From positions 1,736,001 to 1,800,000 of the forward strand of contig NC_012029.1 in assembly GCF_000022205.1 (NCBI RefSeq): 64,000 nt of DNA, in the 5' to 3' direction. The notes under the pieces were generated by a model that had not been told where the DNA came from, searched no databases, and was given only the letters and a program-made list of their open reading frames with translations. The stretch is from Halorubrum lacusprofundi ATCC 49239 (GTDB lineage: Archaea > Halobacteriota > Halobacteria > Halobacteriales > Haloferacaceae). Made by a program: the position numbers and the translations under genes. This document shows, in pieces, positions 43,260-51,826 of the stretch (the stretch's first letter is position 1; each line of letters begins with the position of its first letter).

Positions 43260-44240
43260 CTACCCTTCCCACTCCTCGAAGGACCGGTACACGCCCTTCG
43301 AGAGGTACCGCTCCGAGGAGTCCGGAAACGCGGTGGCGACCGTGTCGTACGGGGCGTCTATCTCGCCGTCGCGAATCGCCCGAGCGACTCGCTTGGCCGC
43401 GATCGCGTTCGCGGCCGCGGAGGAGGCGACGAGCTGTCCCTCCTCGGCCGCGAGCCGCCCCATCTCCTCGTGGACCTCACGGTCGGGGACGGCCTGGATG
43501 TCGTCGACGAGGGCCGGGTCGAACAGCTCGTTGGTGTCGATGTCGTGGGTGCCGATCCCCTCCGTCTTGTACTCCTCGTGGGCGACCTCCTCGCCGAGGA
43601 ACTCGCGGTACGCGGAGCCGGCGGGCTCCACGGCGACGACGTAGGTATCGGGGTCGCGCTCGCGGAAGTAGCGAGCCATCCCCATCAGCGTCCCGCCGGT
43701 GCCGCAGCCGGCGACCACGGCGCCCACCTCCCCGTCGAGCGCCTCGTCGATCTCGGGGGCGGTCGTCTCGTAGTGGGCCTCGGCGTTGAGCGGGTTCGAG
43801 AACTGCTGGGGGACGACCGCGTCGTCGAGCTCGTCGGCGATCTCGTGGGCACGGTCGATGGCGAACCCCATTCCGTCCTCGCTCGGGGTGTTGACCACCT
43901 CCGCGCCGAGCGCGCGCATGAGCTGCTGTTTCTCCACCGAGAATCGCTCTGGAACGACGAACACCGCGTTCAGCCCTAACTGCTTGGCCGCGACCGCGAG
44001 CCCGATCCCGGTGTTGCCCGCGGTCGGCTCGACGACGGTGCCACCCTCCCCCACGTCGCCGCGTTCGAGCATGCGTTCGAGCATGTACTTCCCGATGCGG
44101 TCCTTGATGCTCGCACCGGGGTTGAACGACTCCAACTTCGCGTACACCGGCACCGCGTCCGGGGAGTCGTGTACCCGAACGAGCGGCGTCTCCCCGATCG
44201 TCTCCAACACCGACGACAGGGGCTCCCGATGGGTCGTCAT
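43260..44240 (-). CDS. Cysteine synthase family protein (PLP-dependent)
   Basis: A fold-type II PLP enzyme that makes cysteine from O-acetylserine (or O-phosphoserine) and sulfide. The cofactor lysine lies in [15 protein letters not shown], the substrate loop in [12 protein letters not shown] and the phosphate-binding glycine loop in [15 protein letters not shown]. Start at 44240 ([16 protein letters not shown]) is preferred over 44279 because it begins at the conserved block. It could also be a cystathionine beta-synthase relative; no CBS or heme domain is attached. Confidence 0.9.
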   Translation of the reverse strand: MTTHREPLSSVLETIGETPLVRVHDSPDAVPVYAKLESFNPGASIKDRIGKYMLERMLERGDVGEGGTVVEPTAGNTGIGLAVAAKQLGLNAVFVVPERFSVEKQQLMRALGAEVVNTPSEDGMGFAIDRAHEIADELDDAVVPQQFSNPLNAEAHYETTAPEIDEALDGEVGAVVAGCGTGGTLMGMARYFRERDPDTYVVAVEPAGSAYREFLGEEVAHEEYKTEGIGTHDIDTNELFDPALVDDIQAVPDREVHEEMGRLAAEEGQLVASSAAANAIAAKRVARAIRDGEIDAPYDTVATAFPDSSERYLSKGVYRSFEEWEG

Positions 44241-44410
44241 GTTGCCGCAATCGTTGCCGGCTCCTTTGTGTGTTTCCATGGCTGCGTCGGCCTCCCCTTG
44301 TCGCCGTTTGCGGTGATTATTGCCGGGACTCTCGACGCGTCGTTTCCGAATTCGTCGTCGGGTGCCGGGGATCGAACAAACTTATGCCCCTCGTCCGGTT
44401 CCGAAGAGGT

Positions 44411-46360
44411 ATGAGCGAGACCGATGCGCAGGCCGACGTGACGGTCGTCCTTCCGGACGGAGCAGAGCTCGACGTGCCGGCGGGGGCGACAGTCGAAGAC
44501 GTTGCCTTCGAGATCGGCCCCGGGCTCGGTCGCGACACGGTCGCGGGGAAGATCGACGGCGAACTCGTCGAAAAGTACGCGACGGTCCACGACGGCGCAC
44601 GGATCGAGATCGTCACGGATCAGTCCGACGAGTACCTCACGGTGTTGCGCCACTCCGCCGCCCACGTGTTCGCGCAGGCCCTCCAGCGGCTCCATCCCGA
44701 AGCGACGCTCACGATCGGCCCCCCGACCGACGAGGGGTTCTACTACGACGTGACCGACGTCGACCTCGACGAGGACGACCTCGACGCCATCGAGGAGGAG
44801 ATGGACGAGATCATCGCGGCCGACTACGACATTGAGCGCGAGGTCCGGTCCCGTGAGGAGGCCAAAGAGATCTACGCCGACAACGAGTACAAACTGCAGA
44901 TACTCGACGAGGAAGCCGACGACGAGGAGGTCACCTTCTACGTGCAGGACGACTGGCAGGACCTCTGTCAGGGCCCCCACGTCGAGTCGACGGGCGAGAT
45001 CGGGGCGACGACCCTCTTGGAGGTCTCGGCGGCCTACTGGCGCGGTGACGAGGACAACGACACGCTGACGCGCGTGTACGGGACGGCGTTCGCCTCTGAA
45101 TCGGATCTGAAAGAGCATCTCGAACTGCGCGAGGAGGCGTTAGAGCGCGACCACCGGAAGATCGGACAGGAGATGAACCTCTTCTCGATCCCGACGGTGA
45201 CCGGTCCCGGCCTCCCGCTGTACCACCCGCCGGGCAAGACCGTGCTCCGTGAACTCTCGAACTTCGCGAACGAGCTCAACCGCGAGAACGGCTACGAGGA
45301 GGTCGAGACCCCGCACGTGTTCCGGACGGAGCTGTGGAAGAAGTCCGGCCACTACGAGAACTACAAAGACGACATGTTCCTCCTCGACGTCAACGACGAG
45401 GAGTACGGGCTCAAGCCGATGAACTGTCCGGGCCACGCGACCATCTTCGACCAGCAGTCGTGGTCGTACCGCGACCTGCCGCAGCGCTACTTCGAGAACG
45501 GGAAGGTGTACCGGAAAGAGCAGCGCGGCGAGCTCTCCGGGCTCTCGCGCGTCTGGTCGTTCACCATCGACGACGGGCACCTGTTCGTCCGGCCCGACCA
45601 GATCCGTCAGGAGATCGAGTCGGTCATCGAGATGATCTTCGAGGTCGTCGAGACGCTGGATCTGGACGTCGAGGTCGCGCTGGCGACCCGCCCCGACAAA
45701 TCCGTCGGCGGCGACGAGATCTGGGAGTCCGCGGAAGAGCAGCTCCGCGACGTGCTCGAATCGGGCGGCTACGAGTACGACGTCGAGCCCGGCGACGGCG
45801 CCTTCTACGGCCCGAAGATCGACTTCGGCTTTGAGGACGCGCTGGGTCGCGTCTGGGACGGCCCCACCGTCCAGCTCGACTTCAACATGCCCGACCGGTT
45901 CGACCTGACCTACACGGGCGAGGACAACGAAGACCACCAGCCGGTGATGATCCACCGCGCGCTGTACGGGAGCTACGAGCGCTTCTTCATGGTGCTCATC
46001 GAGCACTTCGACGGCGACTTCCCGCTGTGGCTCGCGCCCGAACAGGTCCGCATCCTCCCCGTCTCCGACGAGACGCTCGGCTACGCCCACCGCGTGAAAA
46101 ACGAACTGGAGGACGCCGGCTTCCGCGTCGAGGTCGAGGACCGCGACTGGACGGTCGGTCGCAAGATCCGCGCCGGTCACGACGACCGGCTCCCGTACAT
46201 GGTCATCGTCGGCGAGGACGAGCAGGAGGCGGGCACCGTCTCGGTCCGTGACCGCTTCGAGAACCAACGCGGCGATGTCGACCTCGACGCGTTCGTCGAC
46301 CACCTCGTCGCCGAGCGCGACGAGAAGCGTACTGAGCCGGAGTTCGTCGACGCGGAGTGA
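44411..46360 (+). CDS. thrS: Threonyl-tRNA synthetase
   Basis: It charges tRNA-Thr. The domain order is complete: TGS (residues ~8-70), the editing-like [11 protein letters not shown] domain, the class II catalytic core (motif 2 [18 protein letters not shown] and zinc site MNCPGHA), and the C-terminal anticodon-binding domain ([14 protein letters not shown]). At 649 residues it is the bacterial-type enzyme, which some archaea including haloarchaea use. Start at 44411. Confidence 0.95.
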   Translation: MSETDAQADVTVVLPDGAELDVPAGATVEDVAFEIGPGLGRDTVAGKIDGELVEKYATVHDGARIEIVTDQSDEYLTVLRHSAAHVFAQALQRLHPEATLTIGPPTDEGFYYDVTDVDLDEDDLDAIEEEMDEIIAADYDIEREVRSREEAKEIYADNEYKLQILDEEADDEEVTFYVQDDWQDLCQGPHVESTGEIGATTLLEVSAAYWRGDEDNDTLTRVYGTAFASESDLKEHLELREEALERDHRKIGQEMNLFSIPTVTGPGLPLYHPPGKTVLRELSNFANELNRENGYEEVETPHVFRTELWKKSGHYENYKDDMFLLDVNDEEYGLKPMNCPGHATIFDQQSWSYRDLPQRYFENGKVYRKEQRGELSGLSRVWSFTIDDGHLFVRPDQIRQEIESVIEMIFEVVETLDLDVEVALATRPDKSVGGDEIWESAEEQLRDVLESGGYEYDVEPGDGAFYGPKIDFGFEDALGRVWDGPTVQLDFNMPDRFDLTYTGEDNEDHQPVMIHRALYGSYERFFMVLIEHFDGDFPLWLAPEQVRILPVSDETLGYAHRVKNELEDAGFRVEVEDRDWTVGRKIRAGHDDRLPYMVIVGEDEQEAGTVSVRDRFENQRGDVDLDAFVDHLVAERDEKRTEPEFVDAE

Positions 46361-46438
46361 GCGCCCGGGAGGCCAGACTCTCCGTTCCGGCGCTCGTTTT
46401 TCGTCGTATTTTTGACGCTGCTCTGGGTAGGTTGTCAT

Positions 46439-47605
46439 ATGAGCGACGCATCTGCGCTGACCAAGCAAGAGGACGACGCACCAGACGTAGGGGAGCTGAC
46501 GCCACCGGACCGGACGCTGATGGGACCGGGGCCGAGCGACGTCCATCCCCGCGTGCTCAAGGGAATGAGCACGCCGCTCGTCGGCCACCTCGACCCCTCG
46601 TTCGTCGAGATCATGGACGAGGTTCAGGAGCTGCTGCGCTACACGTTCCGGACGGACAACCAGTGGACGATTCCGGTCTCGGGAACGGGATCGGCGTCGA
46701 TGGAAGCGGCCATCGGCAACCTCGTCGAGCCGGGCGACACGATGTTAGTCCCGACGAACGGCTACTTCGGCGGGCGGATGAAGTCGATGGCCGAGCGCGC
46801 GGGCGGCGAGGTTGTCGAGGTATCGGCGCCGTGGGGCGAACCCCTCGACCCGGTCGATGTTGAGCGCGCGTTCGACGAACACCAGCCGGACGTGTTCGGG
46901 TTCGTTCACGCGGAGACCTCGACCGGGGTCCTCCAGCCGAACGTCCCCGAACTGACCGACATCGCGCACGACCACGACGCGCTCGTGATCGCCGACTCCG
47001 TCACCTCGCTGGGCGGCGTCGAGCTGCGCGTCGACGAGTGGGACATCGACGTGGCCTACTCCGGCCCGCAGAAGTGCCTCTCGTGTCCGCCCGGTGCGAG
47101 CCCGCTCACGCTCAACGACCGCGCGATGGACAAGGTGCTCGGCCGCGAGGAGCGGCCCCGCTCGTGGTACCTCGACCTCTCGCTTTTGGAGGGGTACTGG
47201 GGCGACGACCGCTCGTACCATCACACTGCGCCGATCTCCAACGTGTACGCGCTTCGCGAGGCGCTCCGCCTCGTCGCCGAGGAGGGGATCGAAGCGCGCT
47301 GGGCGCGCCATCGCGCCGTCGCCGGCGATCTGAAGGCGGGTCTTCAGGATCTGGGCCTCGAGATGAACGCCCCCGACGAGTACTGGCTCCCGAGCCTGAA
47401 CGCGGTGCGAGTCCCTGACGGGATCGACGACGGCGCCGTCATCGACCACCTCCTCGAGGAGTACGATCTGGAGATCGCGTCCGGACTGGGCGATCTGGAG
47501 GGCGATATCTGGCGGATCGGCTGTATGGGCTACTCGGCCCGCCCGAAAAACGTCGAGTACGTCCTCGCGGCGCTGGAGGACGCGCTGGGCCAGCAGGGGT
47601 TCTAA
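46439..47605 (+). CDS. Class V aminotransferase (alanine-glyoxylate/serine-pyruvate type)
   Basis: A PLP enzyme transferring an amino group from alanine or serine to glyoxylate or a similar keto acid. GPGPSDVHPRVL opens the fold, GTGSASMEAAIGNLV binds the cofactor, ADSVTSLGGVELRVDEW carries the aspartate and SGPQKCLSCPPG the Schiff-base lysine. 388 residues, standard. The exact substrate pair cannot be told apart by sequence. Confidence 0.9.
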   Translation: MSDASALTKQEDDAPDVGELTPPDRTLMGPGPSDVHPRVLKGMSTPLVGHLDPSFVEIMDEVQELLRYTFRTDNQWTIPVSGTGSASMEAAIGNLVEPGDTMLVPTNGYFGGRMKSMAERAGGEVVEVSAPWGEPLDPVDVERAFDEHQPDVFGFVHAETSTGVLQPNVPELTDIAHDHDALVIADSVTSLGGVELRVDEWDIDVAYSGPQKCLSCPPGASPLTLNDRAMDKVLGREERPRSWYLDLSLLEGYWGDDRSYHHTAPISNVYALREALRLVAEEGIEARWARHRAVAGDLKAGLQDLGLEMNAPDEYWLPSLNAVRVPDGIDDGAVIDHLLEEYDLEIASGLGDLEGDIWRIGCMGYSARPKNVEYVLAALEDALGQQGF

Positions 47606-47686
47606 GGGGTCGGGAACGACCCAAGCGCGATCGCTGGCCGACCGCCGAGAGATTTTTGTGTGTGCATCTCTCCCCTCGGTAGGGGT

Positions 47687-48796
47687 ATGAACGATCTACG
47701 AACCGGATTGAGCTACGGGGACGTGCTGCTCGTCCCGCAGCGATCGCCGGTCGACAGTCGGAGCGATGTGGATCTCTCGACGCGGCTCACGCCGAGCGTC
47801 GAACTAGCGTCGCCGCTCGTCTCGGCGGCGATGGACACCGTCACGGAGGCGGAACTGGCGATCGAACTCGCGCGCGCCGGCGGGATGGGTGTGCTTCACC
47901 GCTTCCTCACTGTCGACGAGCAGGCGACGCAGGTTGAACAGGTAGCCGCGACCGGCTCGCCGGTCGCCGCCGCGGTGGGAATCAACGAGGACTACATTGC
48001 TCGGAGCGCCGCACTAGCCGCGGCCGGCGTGGACGCGCTCGTCGTCGACGTCGCGCACGGACACCTCGAACGGACTATCACGGCGGTCGAGACCATCGCC
48101 GACGAGTTCCCGGACGTCGATATCGTCGCGGGCAACGTCGCGACGCCCGCGGGCGTCGAAGATCTTGCGGCCGCCGGCGCCGACTGCGTGAAGGTCGGCA
48201 TCGGCCCGGGCTCGCACTGTACCACGCGGAAGGTCGCCGGGGCGGGCGTCCCGCAGCTCACCGCCGTCGACGACTGCGCGACCGCGGCCGAGGAACTGGA
48301 CGTGACGATCTGTGCCGACGGCGGGATCCGCACCTCCGGCGATGCGGTGAAGGCGCTGATGGCGGGTGCCGACACCGTGATGCTCGGGAGCCTCTTTGCC
48401 GGCACCGAAGAGGCGCCCGGCGCGGTCGTCAAGGTCGACGGGACGCAGTACAAGCGGTCGCGCGGGATGGCGACGACCGCCGCCGCCGAGGACCGCGACG
48501 ACAAGGGGGCAGATGTGGGCGCCGACGAGGGCGTCGAGGCGTTGACGCCGTATAAGGGGCCGGTGGCGATCGTCGCCGAGGAGTTCTGTCAGGGGATTCG
48601 CTCGGGGCTGTCGTACTGTGGCGGCCACACGATCGAACGCGCTCGCGACCGGGCAGAATTCATCCGCGTCGCACCCGGCGCGAAGGAGCGCGAGGGGTTC
48701 CACACCGACGACGACTGGGAGGGGATCAGCGTGGACAGCGAGACGAAGCGAGTCTCCGACTCGGACGGCGAAACGGCGGCCGAAAGCGGCGACTGA
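47687..48796 (+). CDS. GuaB-like IMP dehydrogenase/GMP reductase without CBS domains
   Basis: A TIM-barrel enzyme of purine metabolism, GuaB family. Start at 47687 ([15 protein letters not shown]). Active-site cysteine is in [15 protein letters not shown] and the phosphate-binding loops in [19 protein letters not shown]. Residues 370 total; the tandem CBS pair that sits in the middle of bacterial IMPDH is missing, as in GMP reductase. The final ~60 residues are an acidic tail. The choice between IMP dehydrogenase and GMP reductase is open. Confidence 0.85.
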   Translation: MNDLRTGLSYGDVLLVPQRSPVDSRSDVDLSTRLTPSVELASPLVSAAMDTVTEAELAIELARAGGMGVLHRFLTVDEQATQVEQVAATGSPVAAAVGINEDYIARSAALAAAGVDALVVDVAHGHLERTITAVETIADEFPDVDIVAGNVATPAGVEDLAAAGADCVKVGIGPGSHCTTRKVAGAGVPQLTAVDDCATAAEELDVTICADGGIRTSGDAVKALMAGADTVMLGSLFAGTEEAPGAVVKVDGTQYKRSRGMATTAAAEDRDDKGADVGADEGVEALTPYKGPVAIVAEEFCQGIRSGLSYCGGHTIERARDRAEFIRVAPGAKEREGFHTDDDWEGISVDSETKRVSDSDGETAAESGD

Positions 48797-48913
48797 CTAC
48801 AGAGCGGGAGCCGAAAGGCGGATTCGCCTCGACGACAGGCCCGCGGCTGCGAGCGTGTGACTGTGTGTCGATCCCACGGGGCGCTTTTGACGCCGTCAGG
48901 ACACCCTCTGCGC

Positions 48914-49633
48914 ATGCCTGACGCCTTCGGACGCGCGATCCGCGATCATCACCGTGGTGACCGGACTACCCCTCTCCGACAGGGCGACGGCGAGGAGACG
49001 CGTGAACACCCGATCGGGGCGTTCTACTTCGACGCGTTCGACGCCGAGAGCAACGCGGGTTCGTGGCTCACATCGCGGCTTTCGGGCCCGCTCGTCGACC
49101 TCGGAGCGGGGGCGGGCCGGCACGCGCTGCGGTTTCAAGGGCGGTTCGAGACAGTTGCGGTCGAGACCAGCCCAGCACTCGTCGAGGCGATGCGCGACCG
49201 CGGCGTCGTGGATGTCCGCGAGGGCGACATGTTCGCCCTCCGAGACGCGTTCGAGCGGGATCGGTTCGCGTCGGCGCTCGCGATCGGCACGCAGATCGGA
49301 CTGGCGGGCTCGATGCGAGGGCTCTCGGCATTTCTCGGCGACCTCGCGTTCGTGACGACGCCCGGCGCGACGGCCGTGATCGATTCTTACGACCCGGATC
49401 ACCCCGGAGCCGCTGACCTCCTCGGGTACCGCGAGGACCCGACGCCGGGGCTCGCGCATCGCGTCATGTGGTTCGCGTACGACGGGGAGACGGACCCGAC
49501 GCTCCATTTCAGGCTGTTCGCCCCCGACCGGCTCCGCGAAGCGGCGATCGGGACGGGATGGGAGGTCGAGGCGGTGGACCGCGAGGGGACCGGAGACGGG
49601 CCCCACTACCGGGCCGCGCTCCGGAAGCGGTAG
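48914..49633 (+). CDS. SAM-dependent methyltransferase
   Basis: A class I methyltransferase of ~239 residues with motif I LVDLGAGAGRHALRF, strand 2 VAVETSPALVEAM and REGDMFALRD. Post-motif TPGATAVIDSYDPDHPG and a C-terminal TGWEVEAVDREGTGDGPHY. It reads like a small-molecule methyltransferase; no substrate can be named. The ATG at 48914 (MPDAFGRAIRD) is preferred over an upstream one at 48857. Confidence 0.82.
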   Translation: MPDAFGRAIRDHHRGDRTTPLRQGDGEETREHPIGAFYFDAFDAESNAGSWLTSRLSGPLVDLGAGAGRHALRFQGRFETVAVETSPALVEAMRDRGVVDVREGDMFALRDAFERDRFASALAIGTQIGLAGSMRGLSAFLGDLAFVTTPGATAVIDSYDPDHPGAADLLGYREDPTPGLAHRVMWFAYDGETDPTLHFRLFAPDRLREAAIGTGWEVEAVDREGTGDGPHYRAALRKR

Positions 49634-49671
49634 GGGTGCGGAGCGGGCTCCGGATCGAGGGATCGCCCGCC

Positions 49672-50970
49672 CTACCACGCCGTCAGCGCCGCGCGGCCGT
49701 GGTCGTGCGCGAGGATCGCGAGGAACGCGAGGACGCCGGTGATCGCGAACGCGCCGCCGACGTAGAAGACGGACGCCATGTTCACCTCGATCATCAGCCA
49801 GCCGGCGATGAGCGGTCCCGCCACCGAGCCCGGCCGCCAGACGAGTTCGCGGATGCCGAAGCTGGAGGCGACCCCGCCGTCGTCGGTCCCCTCGTCCGCG
49901 AACAGCGCCATACTGGCCGGCTCACGGAAGGAGTCGGCGATACCGAGCAGTCCCGAGAAGGCGACGAGCGGCAGGTACGCGGCCGGCAGTTCGCCCAGAA
50001 TCGGGAGCGTCACCCCGGCTCCGAGCGCGGTTCCGATGACGGCCGAGAACGGGATCGCCATCGCGATCAGCCCGTAGGCGCCGCCGCCGGCGAAGACGAA
50101 CAGGGACCGACCGTAGTCGTCCGAGAGACGACCGGTGAACAGCTGGCCGACCATGTTGGTCGCCTTCTCGGCGGTGACGGTGACCCCGATGGCGATGCCG
50201 GTGACGCCGAGGCCGCCCGCGGCCATCTCCGTGCTGACGTAGATCGGGACCCACGTCCGCACCATCGTCACGGCGAAGGCGTACTGGGCGCGGAAGCTCG
50301 TCATCGTGAGGATCCGCCGGTTCACAGCGAGATCCGAGAAGGGGAAGCCCTCGACGCGAGTGTCGTCGTCGTCGAGGACGAGCCACGTGATGACCCACGC
50401 GGCGACCATCAGCAACGCGATGATCATGAAGATGGGATCGAAGCCGACCGCGTCGTATATCGCTCCGGCCGACAGCGACCCGACGATGGACGCTGCGAAG
50501 GAGGCGGCGTTGGCCTTGCCAATCTTGTCGGCGCGCGTCCCGACATCCGCGATCTGTCCGACCAGCGACAGCGTCATCAGCCCCGCACCGGTGACCACGA
50601 GTCCCTGCAGGGCGCGGACGAGGATGAACGAGGCGGAGGAGTCGACGAGCGGGAACAGCGCGTAGACGCCGGCACCGATCGCGAGTACGCCCAGCAGGAC
50701 GGTTCGCTTGTCGAACCGGTCGCCGGCCCACGCCAGCGGCACCACGGCAACCGTCTGCGCGAGGGTGAATCCCGTGGTGTACATCCCGATGATGAGTCCG
50801 GCCGAGATAGACACGCCGAGGACCGTCGTCGCCTGCGGGTCGAGCGTGTTGATGTACGTCCCCAACAGGGTGATGAGCGTGATGAAGCCGAACCCCTCAG
50901 CGAAGCGCGTGAGATAGAGCGCCCAGAACTGCGATCGCTTTGCCCCGTTGCCTGCGTCCGCGTTGCTCAC
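49672..50970 (-). CDS. MFS transporter
   Basis: A 432-residue major facilitator with about twelve hydrophobic segments. The cytoplasmic loop motif appears as AWAGDRFDKRTVLLG after the second helix and again as GRLSDDYGRSLFVFAGG in the second half. GTG start at 50970. It resembles sugar or drug efflux types; substrate unknown. Confidence 0.88.
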   Translation of the reverse strand: MSNADAGNGAKRSQFWALYLTRFAEGFGFITLITLLGTYINTLDPQATTVLGVSISAGLIIGMYTTGFTLAQTVAVVPLAWAGDRFDKRTVLLGVLAIGAGVYALFPLVDSSASFILVRALQGLVVTGAGLMTLSLVGQIADVGTRADKIGKANAASFAASIVGSLSAGAIYDAVGFDPIFMIIALLMVAAWVITWLVLDDDDTRVEGFPFSDLAVNRRILTMTSFRAQYAFAVTMVRTWVPIYVSTEMAAGGLGVTGIAIGVTVTAEKATNMVGQLFTGRLSDDYGRSLFVFAGGGAYGLIAMAIPFSAVIGTALGAGVTLPILGELPAAYLPLVAFSGLLGIADSFREPASMALFADEGTDDGGVASSFGIRELVWRPGSVAGPLIAGWLMIEVNMASVFYVGGAFAITGVLAFLAILAHDHGRAALTAW

Positions 50971-51055
50971 ACCGGATCGGTGCGCACCGGTTCAAAAGGG
51001 GTTTCGGTTCGAAGTGTGCGCCGGATCGGATCGAGTTGGAGCCGCCGTCGGACTT

Positions 51056-51196
51056 ATGAATCATCCGGGCGGACACATGGGCATGGGCGATCAAGCCTGC
51101 GACCGCCGGTTCTGTCCGGAGTGTGACCTCGCGGTGTCGTGTGCCGATGAGGTCTGTCCGGAGTGCGGTGCGCGGATCGAAGGCGTCGACGTCTGA
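51056..51196 (+). CDS. Small double-CxxC zinc-ribbon protein
   Basis: A ~46-residue protein with two knuckles, FCPECDLAVSC and VCPECGARIEG. The spacing of four or five cysteines is that of a zinc ribbon. Start at 51056 (MNHPGGHMGMG) or at the internal ATG 51077. Small proteins like this are frequent in haloarchaea. Partner unknown. Confidence 0.75.
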   Translation: MNHPGGHMGMGDQACDRRFCPECDLAVSCADEVCPECGARIEGVDV

Positions 51197-51424
51197 GTAC
51201 AGGGTGCGGATCGGGAACGTCCCGTCGAGCATCGTCTACTCATATAGCTGCGCGAGTTGCTTCGCTCGTCACGAAGTGCTCCTCGCAGAGGCAGTTCGAG
51301 GGCAATTGTAAACTACAAGAAGACGATTCTTCGCTCCGCTCGCGCTGTAACGTCTCTCCTTCAACAGAGTTCGTCGGCGCTGAGCGCATCTGCTCGCGGT
51401 CGTCGCTCCGCATCCCTCGATTTG

Positions 51425-51750
51425 ACATCCTCCCCGCGCTGAAGCGCGAGGATTCCCACGGCACCGCACCGCTGGGTTGGGATGGTTACGGTTTGTAGCG
51501 ACCACATTGGGCGGCTACTGGCTGTGCCAATCAGCCGTTACTCCTATCCCGGCATGGGATTCGGAGATACTTTTGTTGACTGCACCCGATTCCGACACAG
51601 AAGGGGTGCCTTCTGCTTGGAACCGTCGAATCCCGATATTGTCCGATTGATTGGGCGGGCAGGCCGCCTCGGTTTATCGTTAAGACAACAAGCGGCTAAT
51701 TAAATCCTTGCAATGTCGGATTCATCCCCGCGCTGAAGCGCGAGGCTTTC
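51425..51750. mobile_element. Hairpin-bounded IS200/IS605-type relic or MITE
   Basis: The same hairpin, cgcgc-tgaa-gcgcg followed by agg, occurs at 51435-51448 and 51729-51742 inside catcc...ccgcgctgaagcgcgagg. The two are direct repeats 294 bp apart. Such hairpins close IS200/IS605 and IS1341-type elements in haloarchaea. The DNA between is partly coding-looking but has no intact transposase, so this is a relic or miniature element. The flanking 51197-51424 holds nothing I can support, so 51197-51820 contains no gene. Confidence 0.5.
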
Positions 51751-51826
51751 TCCTTGATTCTCCGTAAGGCTATCTTAATCTCCCTTGAGTGTACATTACA
51801 ATGACTTTCGGTCGGCTTGAGTGCCC

